Part shown: in pieces, positions 50,638 through 58,998 of the stretch
Numbering within the stretch: the first letter of the stretch is position 1
How the letters are laid out: the number at the start of each line of letters is the position of its first letter
Assembly (NCBI GenBank): GCA_964384025.1
Contig: CAYLJJ010000022.1
Location: 1-64,000 of the forward strand
From: CAYLJJ01 sp964384025
Lineage (GTDB): Bacteria > Myxococcota_A > Bradymonadia > UBA7976 > UBA1532
Direction of reading: 5' to 3'
Length of the DNA stretch: 64,000 nt
Notes under the pieces: model-generated
What the model was told of the DNA's origin: nothing
Seen by the model: the letters and a program-made list of their open reading frames with translations, nothing else
The model's database searches: none
Translations under genes and position numbers: made by a program

Positions 50638-53600
50638 ATGAAGCCCCTCCCTCGGATCGCAGGTCGTTATCGCCTTAAGAGGTTGCTCTCCAAAAGAGAG
50701 TTCAGCCAGCTCTGGAGTGTTCAAGATGAACGCTCCTCTCTCTTTCTTCGCCTGAGGTTGCTCTCTATCCAAACTCGGGAGTGGCAAGTTGAGCAGTTCC
50801 TACGCAGCGCGTTAAGCAGCGCCCGCCTCAAGAATGCACAAGTCCTACAGGTTTTGGACTGCGGACGGGACCCACAGGGCGCCTATATCGTCACTGAGTC
50901 TCTCCCTGGCCTGCCTCTCTCAGCTTGGCTCAAGGGGCATCCCCCCTGGAGGTTTCTCTATCCTGTATTGATCCATCTTTGTGATGCCCTCGCTGAGATC
51001 CATGCCCAGGATCTCATCAACCTGGGCTTCTGCCCTGAGAATATCCTGGTCAACAGCGAGACCCTCAAGGTCAACCTGGATGGAATCGGCTGTATCCGGA
51101 TCGACGATGGCTGGTCGAAGCGCCCCAAAGAGGCGCACCTGACGCTCAAATCTCTTGAGAGCATGCGCTACTTAGCCCCAGAGATGGGAGAGGCCGCGCC
51201 CTGGATGTTGGGCCCTTGGAGCGACCTCTACAGCTTGGGCTTGATCATCTGGGAGCTGCTTACAGGCAACCTTCCCTTTCCTGAACTTAAGGGGATCGCG
51301 CTGCTCTGTCGGCGTTCTAGGAGCCGCCCTCAGCCTCTTCCTCTAGGTGTTGGAGGGCGCTTTCATAGACCCCTCTCTGAGCTGCTGATGCGGCTCCTAG
51401 AGCCTCAGCCTCAAGACCGACCCCAGACCGCAGCTCAGATCCGCGCCAGCTTAGAGACCCTCGAGGTCTCTCCCCTCTTTGTCCCTCCTTTTCAGCTCCC
51501 CCCTCAGGCGGCTCTCACCAACAGAGCCAAGCTTGTAGAGGCAGGCCTCCCTCTCCTAAGTCTAGATCCAGGCCCTGTGGTGGACAGGGAGCCTCTCTTT
51601 GCCCGGCTGTGGAAAGAGGTACAGGCGGTGGTCTCAGGTGGGGGGAGCCGCATCCTCTTCCTTGAAGGCGCTATGGGGGTGGGAAAATCCCGACTCGTGG
51701 AGGAGCTGGCGCTCCATGTCTGCCGTATGGATCTAATGAGGGTCTGGAAGGTGCACTTTGATCCTGAGAGTCCTCCTGGCAGTGGACTCTCGGGAGCCCT
51801 GGAGGAGCTGCTGAGGGCTCGAAGCACGGATCAGGCGGGCCTCAATGAGCGGGTCAAGCAGCTCTCTCTCTTGGCGGGGATCGATCCTGAGGGCTTAGAG
51901 CAGCTCCTGCCTGCTCTCTTACGTCCTGACCCCAGCCCTTTCGCGCGCCCAAGCGCTGAGCCTGATCCTGGTTTCAGGGTGGGGGAAGAGGGGGGAGAGC
52001 ATATGATCGCGGGGGTCTTCCACGAGCTGGTCCATCGCATCAGCGCTCAAGGCGCGCTGCTGCTCTGGCTTGATGACCTCCAGTTTGCTGAGATAGTGGT
52101 CTTAGAGCGCTTAGAGGCGATCCTCTTAGATCTTCAGTCTCCCCTCCTGATCTTGGCAACAGTGAGCGCAGAGAGTCAGGCGCGATATCCCCTCCATCAG
52201 CGTTTTCCTCCTGAAGAGGGCGTGCTTTGGCTTCAGTTGGGGAGGATCTCTCGCGGGGCTGCTGAGGATTACTGCCGCTTTCGTCTTAACCTAAAGGCAA
52301 GCCAGGAGCAGCAACTCCTGGAGGCGGCTGAGGGCCTACCGGTTAAGCTTCGGGGGCTCTGTAACACGATCCTACGGGTCGGTATGCTCAGCGCTGAGGA
52401 GGGGCGCAGTTGGAGACCCGACTTCCTGCTTCCCGAGAGCGAGGAAGAGCGCTTTATGGGGCAGCTCAAAGCCCTCCCTCATGAAGGCTCCAATGCCCTG
52501 GTCCCCGATATTGTTATGGGCTTAGCCCTCAGCCAACTTCCTCTGAGTCCCCGATTGATAGAAGCCCTGGCGACGGTAGCACCTCAGCACCCTTTCTATC
52601 CCGCTCTTAACGCCGCCGAGATACTGGGGCTCTTGGAGCGAAAGCCGATGGGGGTTTGGCGCTTCCCCCAACAGCGCCTCAAGCATTGGCTTAAGCAACA
52701 GGGGGAGAGCCGTGCTCCCAACTGGCATCGGCGCTGGATCAAGGCCCTTAGATATCTAGAAGGGACTGGACGGGGGCGTCTGGGTTTGGAGCGCGCTTGG
52801 CACGCTCAAGCTCTTGATCAAGATGAACTGGCGGTGGAGGCCTTCCATGAGACCATCGCCAGGGCTTTGGGTCCAGGACAAGCCGCTTATCGCCGAGCCC
52901 TGTTGGCTGCTGAGCGGCTGATCCTTTTAGGAGAGAGTAAGCGCAGCCCTCTCCAAGCCGCGCGGGGTGCTCGACTGCGGGGAGAACTGCTCCGTCAACG
53001 AGGAGAGTCGAAAGAGGCTCTGGCCGCTATTGAAACTGCACGAGAGCGCTTAAATGGGCTTCAAGCCCCCGTTGAGCTGAGCTGGTGTGCTCTGAGCGCT
53101 GGTTGGTTGGCTCTGGACGAGGGAGCGTCAGAGCGCGCTGAACAGGAGTTTCATCAGGTAGCCAGCTTGGCTCAAAGCGCAGGATATGAGGAGGGGCTGC
53201 TCTGGTCAAAGCTGGGTCTTGGAGAGTTGGCCAGCCGACGACAGCAACATCGCCTCGCTCGCACCCTGGCCCGAGAAGCCCTGCAAGGCTTTGACGCTCT
53301 AGGGGCTACCCGAGGTAGCTTGGCTGCGAGGATGCTCCGCGCTCGCGCAGCTGAGCGTGCGCGGGATTTTGGCACCGCAGAACGCCGTTATCGATCTCTT
53401 CAGGGCTTGGCTGATCAGCGAGGCTGGATCTTAGAGGCTACGCTCCTGCGCCTTAAGCGAATTCGTGTCGCCCTGGAGATGAACCGAGCCCATGACGCTC
53501 AACAGCTCTTAGAGGAGGCTGAGCTGCGGATCTCGATAACCCGCACTCAGCGCCTCTCTGACTATCTATCGGCGGTGCGCCCTGGGCTTCTCGCGGCGGT

Positions 53601-53772
53601 GGGAGATGGCTTTCAGGCGCGTAAGGCGCTGGTACGGGCGCGCCTACCCAACCCTCCCCTTCGCAACAGCGCAGCGCAGCTTTTGAGGCTCTCTCTTCGA
53701 CAAGCTACGGTTCAACTGGATGAGAACCTTCAGGCAATGCTTCAAGGCTGGCTGGTTCGGGTGGAGAGCTGA
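50638..53772 (+). CDS. Pseudokinase-STAND ATPase-TPR fusion protein
   Basis: 1044 residues. The N-terminal kinase fold (about 8-275) keeps the late motifs YLAPEM, DLYSLGLIIWELLTGNLPF and RPQTAAQI. It lacks the VAIK lysine (LFLRLRLL), has N-L-G for HRD (128-130), C132 for the catalytic-loop Lys and L-D-G for DFG (147-149). A STAND/AAA ATPase follows with P-loop LEGAMGVGKS (about 343-351) and Walker B LLLWLDDLQF (about 474-482), then helical TPR-like repeats from about 700. Related myxobacterial proteins pair an active kinase with this ATPase; here the kinase seems to be a sensor or scaffold. The 3' end overlaps the convergent histidine kinase gene by 68 bp. Confidence 0.82.
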   Translation: MKPLPRIAGRYRLKRLLSKREFSQLWSVQDERSSLFLRLRLLSIQTREWQVEQFLRSALSSARLKNAQVLQVLDCGRDPQGAYIVTESLPGLPLSAWLKGHPPWRFLYPVLIHLCDALAEIHAQDLINLGFCPENILVNSETLKVNLDGIGCIRIDDGWSKRPKEAHLTLKSLESMRYLAPEMGEAAPWMLGPWSDLYSLGLIIWELLTGNLPFPELKGIALLCRRSRSRPQPLPLGVGGRFHRPLSELLMRLLEPQPQDRPQTAAQIRASLETLEVSPLFVPPFQLPPQAALTNRAKLVEAGLPLLSLDPGPVVDREPLFARLWKEVQAVVSGGGSRILFLEGAMGVGKSRLVEELALHVCRMDLMRVWKVHFDPESPPGSGLSGALEELLRARSTDQAGLNERVKQLSLLAGIDPEGLEQLLPALLRPDPSPFARPSAEPDPGFRVGEEGGEHMIAGVFHELVHRISAQGALLLWLDDLQFAEIVVLERLEAILLDLQSPLLILATVSAESQARYPLHQRFPPEEGVLWLQLGRISRGAAEDYCRFRLNLKASQEQQLLEAAEGLPVKLRGLCNTILRVGMLSAEEGRSWRPDFLLPESEEERFMGQLKALPHEGSNALVPDIVMGLALSQLPLSPRLIEALATVAPQHPFYPALNAAEILGLLERKPMGVWRFPQQRLKHWLKQQGESRAPNWHRRWIKALRYLEGTGRGRLGLERAWHAQALDQDELAVEAFHETIARALGPGQAAYRRALLAAERLILLGESKRSPLQAARGARLRGELLRQRGESKEALAAIETARERLNGLQAPVELSWCALSAGWLALDEGASERAEQEFHQVASLAQSAGYEEGLLWSKLGLGELASRRQQHRLARTLAREALQGFDALGATRGSLAARMLRARAAERARDFGTAERRYRSLQGLADQRGWILEATLLRLKRIRVALEMNRAHDAQQLLEEAELRISITRTQRLSDYLSAVRPGLLAAVGDGFQARKALVRARLPNPPLRNSAAQLLRLSLRQATVQLDENLQAMLQGWLVRVES

Positions 53773-55186
53773 GGCTCAGATAGAAACAAGCTCCCGGCTC
53801 TCCAGAGTTCTCTAGGCGCAGCTCGCCTCCATGGGCCTCAGCGATACGCGCACAGAGCGCTAAGCCCAGGCCGGTGCCCTGCTCCTTGGTGGTAAAAAAA
53901 GCCTCGAAGATCTGTTGAGCTTCCTCTTTGGGGACTCCAGGACCATTGTCTTGAAAGCGAAGCCCCCCCGATTCTACCTGCACTCTTAGATGGCTGGCGC
54001 CTGCCTGCTCTGCGTTGCGTGCGAGGTTGAGGAGCAGACGGCGAAGTTGAAGGCGGTCTCCCAAGATCTTGGCCCCTCTCCCCTCAATCTCCAAGCCCTC
54101 CACCAGCGGAGCAACCTCAGAGATAAGCTCCGCCAACTCCAGGGGGAGCCGCTGGATGGGACCACGGCGGGCATACTCCAAAAACTCCTCAACGATGCGC
54201 TTGAGGTTCCCCAACTCATGCTCCACGCGAGCGAGGAGGGAGAGTTCATCAGGGTGCTGTTCAAGATCCTCTTTAAGCAGGCCCAAAAAGAGTTCCATTC
54301 CTCCCAGGGGGTTACGCACCTCATGAGCGATGCCTCCCAGCATCATCTGTAACTCCCGATCTCTTTGCAGCAGGGCACACCTCATCTGCTCCATGCTGTG
54401 AGCCAGGGCCATCAGCTCTGCTCCACCGCTGCCCTCAGGGATGGGCTCCTCTAAGATCCCTGCGCCGATCTCCTGACTGGCTTGGACAAGGCAGGCGAGA
54501 GGCGCGGTGAGGGTCCGCGCGGAGATCAACACCAAACCGCTCATCGCTAACAGGGCCAGCAGGCCCAGGATCACCAGATAGCGCCCCAGAGCATCTAGGG
54601 CCTCATAGCTCTGGGCGCTGCCCTCCACGCCCAAGGCGGCGACCACCCTGCCTTCATGCTGCACAGGAGCGAAGCCCCGCTTGTAGCGTAGACCATCCAG
54701 CCCCTGGTAGAGAACCGAAGTGGTCGCCTTTCCCTCAGCAACTCGTTCCAGCTCAAAGCGATCCTGGGCTAGATCTCGATCCAGGCTTCCAGAGCTTGTC
54801 TCTCCAGAGCTGTCCACCAAGATCTGCCCGGAGAGATTGCAGAGGAAGATCCGCCGAGCGCTGACTGCTTCAGCGACGCGACGCAGCCTTGACTCTAGGT
54901 TTGCGCGGGTGCGTTGCTTCTCTGGAGAGAAGCGAGCCACCAAGCCTGAGGGGATCTGGGCAGAGCTGGCCGAGGCGATCTCCATCAAGCGCTGCCCAAC
55001 CTCCTCCTCCAGAGCTGCTCGAGCGGCGAAGTAGCTCAGAGCGATAAGGGCGGAGAGGAAGAAGAGGCTGGAACCCAGAAAGCTCAGCGACATCCGGGCG
55101 CGTAGAGAAACGGGCAGAAGCTTCTGCGCCTGAACTCTGAGAGAAGGCCGCCAACCTCTATGAAATACCTTAATTCTTGCTCGCAC
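53705..55186 (-). CDS. Sensor histidine kinase
   Basis: 493 residues. TM1 (SLFFLSALIALSYFAARAAL) at about 40-60, a periplasmic double-Cache/PAS-like sensor region at about 65-200, TM2 (YLVILGLLALLAMSGLVLIS), HAMP, then the kinase core: H-box MLGGIAHEVRNPLGG (His about 288), N-box LLLNLARNAEQAG, G1 FQDNGPGVP, F-box FEAFFTTKEQ and G2 GTGLGLAL. Autophosphorylates and hands phosphate to an unidentified response regulator; none is adjacent. ATG 55186 is used; ATG 55093 would drop 31 residues of cytoplasmic N-terminus. Confidence 0.9.
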   Translation of the reverse strand: MRARIKVFHRGWRPSLRVQAQKLLPVSLRARMSLSFLGSSLFFLSALIALSYFAARAALEEEVGQRLMEIASASSAQIPSGLVARFSPEKQRTRANLESRLRRVAEAVSARRIFLCNLSGQILVDSSGETSSGSLDRDLAQDRFELERVAEGKATTSVLYQGLDGLRYKRGFAPVQHEGRVVAALGVEGSAQSYEALDALGRYLVILGLLALLAMSGLVLISARTLTAPLACLVQASQEIGAGILEEPIPEGSGGAELMALAHSMEQMRCALLQRDRELQMMLGGIAHEVRNPLGGMELFLGLLKEDLEQHPDELSLLARVEHELGNLKRIVEEFLEYARRGPIQRLPLELAELISEVAPLVEGLEIEGRGAKILGDRLQLRRLLLNLARNAEQAGASHLRVQVESGGLRFQDNGPGVPKEEAQQIFEAFFTTKEQGTGLGLALCARIAEAHGGELRLENSGEPGACFYLSLSSPPEPASLEALPEGSHPVEP

Positions 55187-55232
55187 GACTGGAGAGAGTA
55201 CGCTAAGCTCTCCGCGTTCGGGAGGATTTTTG

Positions 55233-55463
55233 ATGCGCCGATATCTGATCTCTGTCGCTATGGTGCTGGCCCTGTTCTCGCTCTCCTGCGGGGAAGAGGA
55301 TGACTATGATGGTCGTTGCGCTGCTGACAAGAAATGCTTCTCTGGTCAGGTCTGTGACCGAACCTACTGTCTGAGCAGAGTTGGGGTGTTCTGCGTCCGC
55401 AATTCAGAGTGTCTGAGCGGAAAGTGCAAACTTGACAACTACTCACCTCGCTGTGCTGAGTAG
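55233..55463 (+). CDS. Small Cys-rich lipoprotein
   Basis: 76 residues. Lipobox LFSLSC (Cys about 19). The 56-residue mature part has eight further cysteines in C-x5-C-x5-C-x4-C pattern (CAADKKCFSGQVCDRTYC, then CVRNSECLSGKC), resembling the Cys-rich EGF-like units of the MopE proteins. GGGAGG lies 7 nt before ATG 55233; a TTG precedes it in frame. Likely disulfide-bonded at the cell surface. Function unknown. Confidence 0.75.
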   Translation: MRRYLISVAMVLALFSLSCGEEDDYDGRCAADKKCFSGQVCDRTYCLSRVGVFCVRNSECLSGKCKLDNYSPRCAE

Positions 55464-55560
55464 TTTGCTCTTTCGAGAGCAGGTCACCTTCACCCAAGTT
55501 GATCTTCATTCGCCCCCACCTCAAGATCTGGGATAAGGCTACAAAGCTCACGAGGCCAGA

Positions 55561-58485
55561 ATGAGCAGTCTGTCTCTTCTCCAACAGCACCACCTTCTGG
55601 GCAAGCTGTTCCCTCTCTCTCTCTGGCTCTCTGCCTGCACCCTGGTTTTAGAAGATCCTGCTCCCTTTCAAAGCCTTGACGATTTTGGGTTAGAAGATCG
55701 CGCAGATCTTCTAACCCAGGATCTAAGAAGATCCATCGATCTCTCAGCCCAAGATCTCCCGAGCATTCCTGAAGATCTCACAGCTCTCCAAGATCAGGAG
55801 CCAGACGCCTGCCTCCCTCAAGAGGAGATCTGCGATGGAGAGGACAATGACTGCGACGGTCGCATCGATGAGGCAGATCCCCAACAGTGCCAACCCTGCG
55901 GGCGTGGCTTGGAGCGGGGGATCTGCGCGGTGGGTGCCTTTGTCTGTTTGGGAGGAGAGCTGCGCTGTGAGGCTTGGTTGCCTGAGCCTGGGAGCGAGGT
56001 AGAGTGTGATCTTCTGGATAATGACTGCGATGGCCTCATCGATGAAGCGGAGGAGCAGGTTCGCTCTAAGAGCGCTGCCGAAGAGCAGGTGATCGAGCTG
56101 TGTGGTACACGACCAGGGCTTGAGCTTCAGATTGGAGAGGGGTGTAGCCTTGAGCCCCGTGTGGTGGGCTGTGGGCTCCACCCTTGCCGAGAGCCGAGCT
56201 GTGTTGAAGCGCTCCAAGCTCAGTTCTGGGAGGCAGAGCAGAGCTGTGAGGCTCACTGTATAGAGGGCTCTGAGTTGGAGCGACGCGCCTGCGCGGGGCG
56301 CTGCAAGACAGGAGCGAGATCCGATTATCTAAGCGCTCTGGCGACCTGTTTTAGCGGCTTAGCTCAACACTGGTCCTGTCTTAATGGTCCAGAGGGACCT
56401 CAATGTGAGGCTTTGACCTGTCCTCCTGAGACACGCAGCGAGGGTTGGCGCTGCGTACCCAATGTGGAGATCTGCAACAACGGTTTGGATGACGATGGAG
56501 ATGGTCTCATCGACGGCAGTCTGCGAGATGATCCCTGTATGCTCAGCTTTGATCAGCGAGGCCAAGAGCTTCAGATTGGGCTCTGTGCCCAGGATGAGAC
56601 CCCAGGCTGTGAAGACAATCAACGGATGATGGGCGGCTTCCCACTTCGATGGAACGAGCGCAGCCCAACACCCAAGCTGGTTGAGTTGAGCTATGCCTAT
56701 GCCCTGGATCGAGAGGAGGTCTCGATTCGGGCCTATAAAGCCTGCGTCGATGCGGGCTGCTGTCTCTCCCCAGAGAGCCGTAACTACGGCCTCGCGGCGA
56801 TGGCCTTGGAACGGGGAATGGAGCCTTCTGTTCCTGAACGCTGTGCGCCTTCCCTGGATCCTCTCTCTGCAGATCCCATCCAGCTCGCAGATCTGCCTGT
56901 CAGTGGAGTCAACTGGTGCGAAGCCCGCGACTACTGCAACTGGTTGGGCAAGCGTCTCCCCACGGAGTACGAGTGGGAGCGCGCCGCCAACGGTCTGGGA
57001 GAGCGCCGAGTCTACCCTTGGGGAGATGAGGAGCCCGCTCCCTGTATGGAGGAGCAGTGTTGTCGCGCGGAGGCCTACTCCGGTCCTCAACCTGGGCTCT
57101 GCGCAGGGGGCCTGCCGATCTGTCCAGAGGATCCTCCTCCCTTAGATCCAGGCTCAGGGGTTCGCCTCGCCTGTATGAGCAGCTACAACTACGCAGATGA
57201 ACGCTGCGCTGCTTTCCATGGCCCAGTTCCAGTCTTCGCCAACGCCGACGGAGACAGCCCTGAAGGGCTCAGGAATATGGCGGGGAATATGGCTGAGTGG
57301 GTCTTTGACTGGTACAGCTCAGATGGCTATGAGCAGCTCTCCTCTCTTGATCCTGTGGGGGCGGGCTGTGATCTGGAAGAGCTTCCCTACAGGCGGGTGA
57401 CCCGAGGGCAGGCATATACAAGTACAGCGGTAGGTCTAAGAACGCTGACACGCAATCCCCTCTTTGACACCGCGCGGGCCTCAGTGGTTGGTTTCCGCTG
57501 TGCGCGCAGTTTAACGGAGGGTGGGCAGCTCTGCGATCCAAGGATGCCCGAGGTGATCGCTGCCTGCCACCCAGGCGCGGATATCCGACAAGAGTCCCCT
57601 GGACAGGTCCCTCCACTCCCCTGCCCAGGGCCTGATTTCAGCGCCGCCAGCTCTCAAGAGCTGCTGGGCTGCCCTGGAACACGGGAGGGCTCAGGGCGCT
57701 GTCAACGACGATCTGACCAACCCTGCCTCCCCACTGGAGAGAGTTTGGGCTGCCACAGCTTCCTCCTCAGCCGCTTTAAGCTCCCTGAGAATCTCTTCAG
57801 CTCCGTGGAATATATCGGGATCTTTAACTCTGTTCTCAACTTGGGTCCCCAGGGAGGTTCAACCCTCCTGGCTATTGAGCTGCCTGAAGGTTTCGGTTTG
57901 GAGGTCGCTCGACCCTGGCCCGCGACGTTTGGCAGCGCACAGATCAACGCAGAGGGGCACCTTGCTTGGAGCAGCATAATGGAGGAGGGGATCTGTCGCC
58001 CCGCCGAGTTGATGAGCTTCCAGTTGGAGACCTACCGAAACCAGAGAGAGCTACAGCCGGTCTGTGGAGCCCTGGGCGAGGGGCGGCTCTGGTTCCGTTC
58101 AGCCCCTGTGAGTATGGCCTTCAGCGGCTTAGCTTTAACCGCCAGCTATGATCCTGTCAGCGCCAAGCTCAGTGGGATGATGGTTCTTATCGCCAATATC
58201 AGAGATATCCAACAGTCCACCTTTGGGAACTCTGTAGGGGATGAATTGGGTGGAACGATGGAAGCTCTCTTCAATCACTCAGATATCCCTGTCACCGATC
58301 TCTGTGGTGTTCGTCCCCTTTCGCTCTTGGAGCCTTCCTGTAACGCCAACCCTCTCTTCCCGCCTGGCTGTGGCCTAGAAGCCTGTGAAGATCCTGAACT
58401 TTGCCAAGGCTATCTTCTACCACTAGAGTATGAAGCGATTCGTGCAGATCGAGCGGGAGTCCTGGGGCTCAGTGCCTGCCAATAG
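55561..58485 (+). CDS. Lipoprotein with MopE repeats and SUMF1/FGE-like domain
   Basis: 974 residues. Lipobox LWLSAC; an acidic Asp/Leu-rich linker (about 30-85); two MopE repeats (CDGEDNDCDGRIDE, CDLLDNDCDGLIDE) and a degenerate third (NNGLDDDGDGLIDG); a SUMF1/formylglycine-generating-like domain at about 355-665 (LDREEVSIRAYKACV, GKRLPTEYEWERAANG, NMAGNMAEWVFDW); then a C-terminal domain of about 300 residues without a recognised family. The two active-site Cys of true formylglycine-generating enzymes (RGGSW-x-C...YC) are absent: the region reads RVTRGQAYTSTAVGLRT. So it is probably a binding fold. A perfect hairpin lies in the linker coding region. Confidence 0.82.
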   Translation: MSSLSLLQQHHLLGKLFPLSLWLSACTLVLEDPAPFQSLDDFGLEDRADLLTQDLRRSIDLSAQDLPSIPEDLTALQDQEPDACLPQEEICDGEDNDCDGRIDEADPQQCQPCGRGLERGICAVGAFVCLGGELRCEAWLPEPGSEVECDLLDNDCDGLIDEAEEQVRSKSAAEEQVIELCGTRPGLELQIGEGCSLEPRVVGCGLHPCREPSCVEALQAQFWEAEQSCEAHCIEGSELERRACAGRCKTGARSDYLSALATCFSGLAQHWSCLNGPEGPQCEALTCPPETRSEGWRCVPNVEICNNGLDDDGDGLIDGSLRDDPCMLSFDQRGQELQIGLCAQDETPGCEDNQRMMGGFPLRWNERSPTPKLVELSYAYALDREEVSIRAYKACVDAGCCLSPESRNYGLAAMALERGMEPSVPERCAPSLDPLSADPIQLADLPVSGVNWCEARDYCNWLGKRLPTEYEWERAANGLGERRVYPWGDEEPAPCMEEQCCRAEAYSGPQPGLCAGGLPICPEDPPPLDPGSGVRLACMSSYNYADERCAAFHGPVPVFANADGDSPEGLRNMAGNMAEWVFDWYSSDGYEQLSSLDPVGAGCDLEELPYRRVTRGQAYTSTAVGLRTLTRNPLFDTARASVVGFRCARSLTEGGQLCDPRMPEVIAACHPGADIRQESPGQVPPLPCPGPDFSAASSQELLGCPGTREGSGRCQRRSDQPCLPTGESLGCHSFLLSRFKLPENLFSSVEYIGIFNSVLNLGPQGGSTLLAIELPEGFGLEVARPWPATFGSAQINAEGHLAWSSIMEEGICRPAELMSFQLETYRNQRELQPVCGALGEGRLWFRSAPVSMAFSGLALTASYDPVSAKLSGMMVLIANIRDIQQSTFGNSVGDELGGTMEALFNHSDIPVTDLCGVRPLSLLEPSCNANPLFPPGCGLEACEDPELCQGYLLPLEYEAIRADRAGVLGLSACQ
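55687..55717 (+). repeat. Perfect 13-bp inverted repeat inside coding sequence
   Basis: GGGTTAGAAGATC (55687-55699), loop GCGCA, GATCTTCTAACCC (55705-55717): all 13 pairs match. It lies about 125 nt into the lipoprotein gene at 55561, encoding part of GLEDRADLLTQ. The RNA hairpin would be very stable. No U-run follows, so it is not a simple terminator. Confidence 0.85.
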
Positions 58486-58557
58486 AGAGAGTCCTCTTTA
58501 GGCTTCAGCGACTCCAGATGAGAGCCGAAGGGAAGAGAACACTTTTGGGAGCAAGAG

Positions 58558-58929
58558 ATGGAGAACCGCCGCGCCTTTACCCGGATCCCTTTTCAATTTC
58601 AGGTCAAGCTCTCTTTTGAAGGGGGGAGCTTAGAGTGTAAGGCTCAGAACCTCAGCCTCAATGGCCTGAGGCTGGAGGCTCCAAGGGCCCTAGAGTCAGG
58701 GACCACATGTACCATTTCCATGAAGCTGGGAGAGGAAGAGTCACCTCTAGAACTGACCGTCCGTGGACGAGTTGTACGCTGTGATGGTCAGCAGATGGGG
58801 CTTCACTTTGTAGAGGTGGAGTTGGACAGCTTCCATCACCTGAGGAACCTAATCCTTTACAATGCCGAGGAGCCTGAGTCGGTAGAGGAGGAGTTCAGCA
58901 GCTCTCTGGGTTTAAAGCGTGAGTCCTGA
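58558..58929 (+). CDS. PilZ domain protein
   Basis: 123 residues, single-domain PilZ: RRAFTRIPFQFQVKLSF (RxxxR), QNLSLNGLRLEA (the N/DxSxxG motif, here N-L-S-L-N-G), VVRCDGQQMGLHFVEVE and the C-terminal HHLRNLILYNAEE helix. RxxxR and the [DN]-x-S-x-x-G motif bind cyclic-di-GMP in active members; here Arg residues are present, while the second motif keeps Ser and Gly. A cytoplasmic effector of c-di-GMP signalling, target unknown. Confidence 0.88.
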   Translation: MENRRAFTRIPFQFQVKLSFEGGSLECKAQNLSLNGLRLEAPRALESGTTCTISMKLGEEESPLELTVRGRVVRCDGQQMGLHFVEVELDSFHHLRNLILYNAEEPESVEEEFSSSLGLKRES

Positions 58930-58998
58930 TCGCTGCCTCCTCCAGTCTAAAGCTCAAGTTAGCCTTAGATCAGGCGATCCTTGCTCCCAAGGAAGAAG

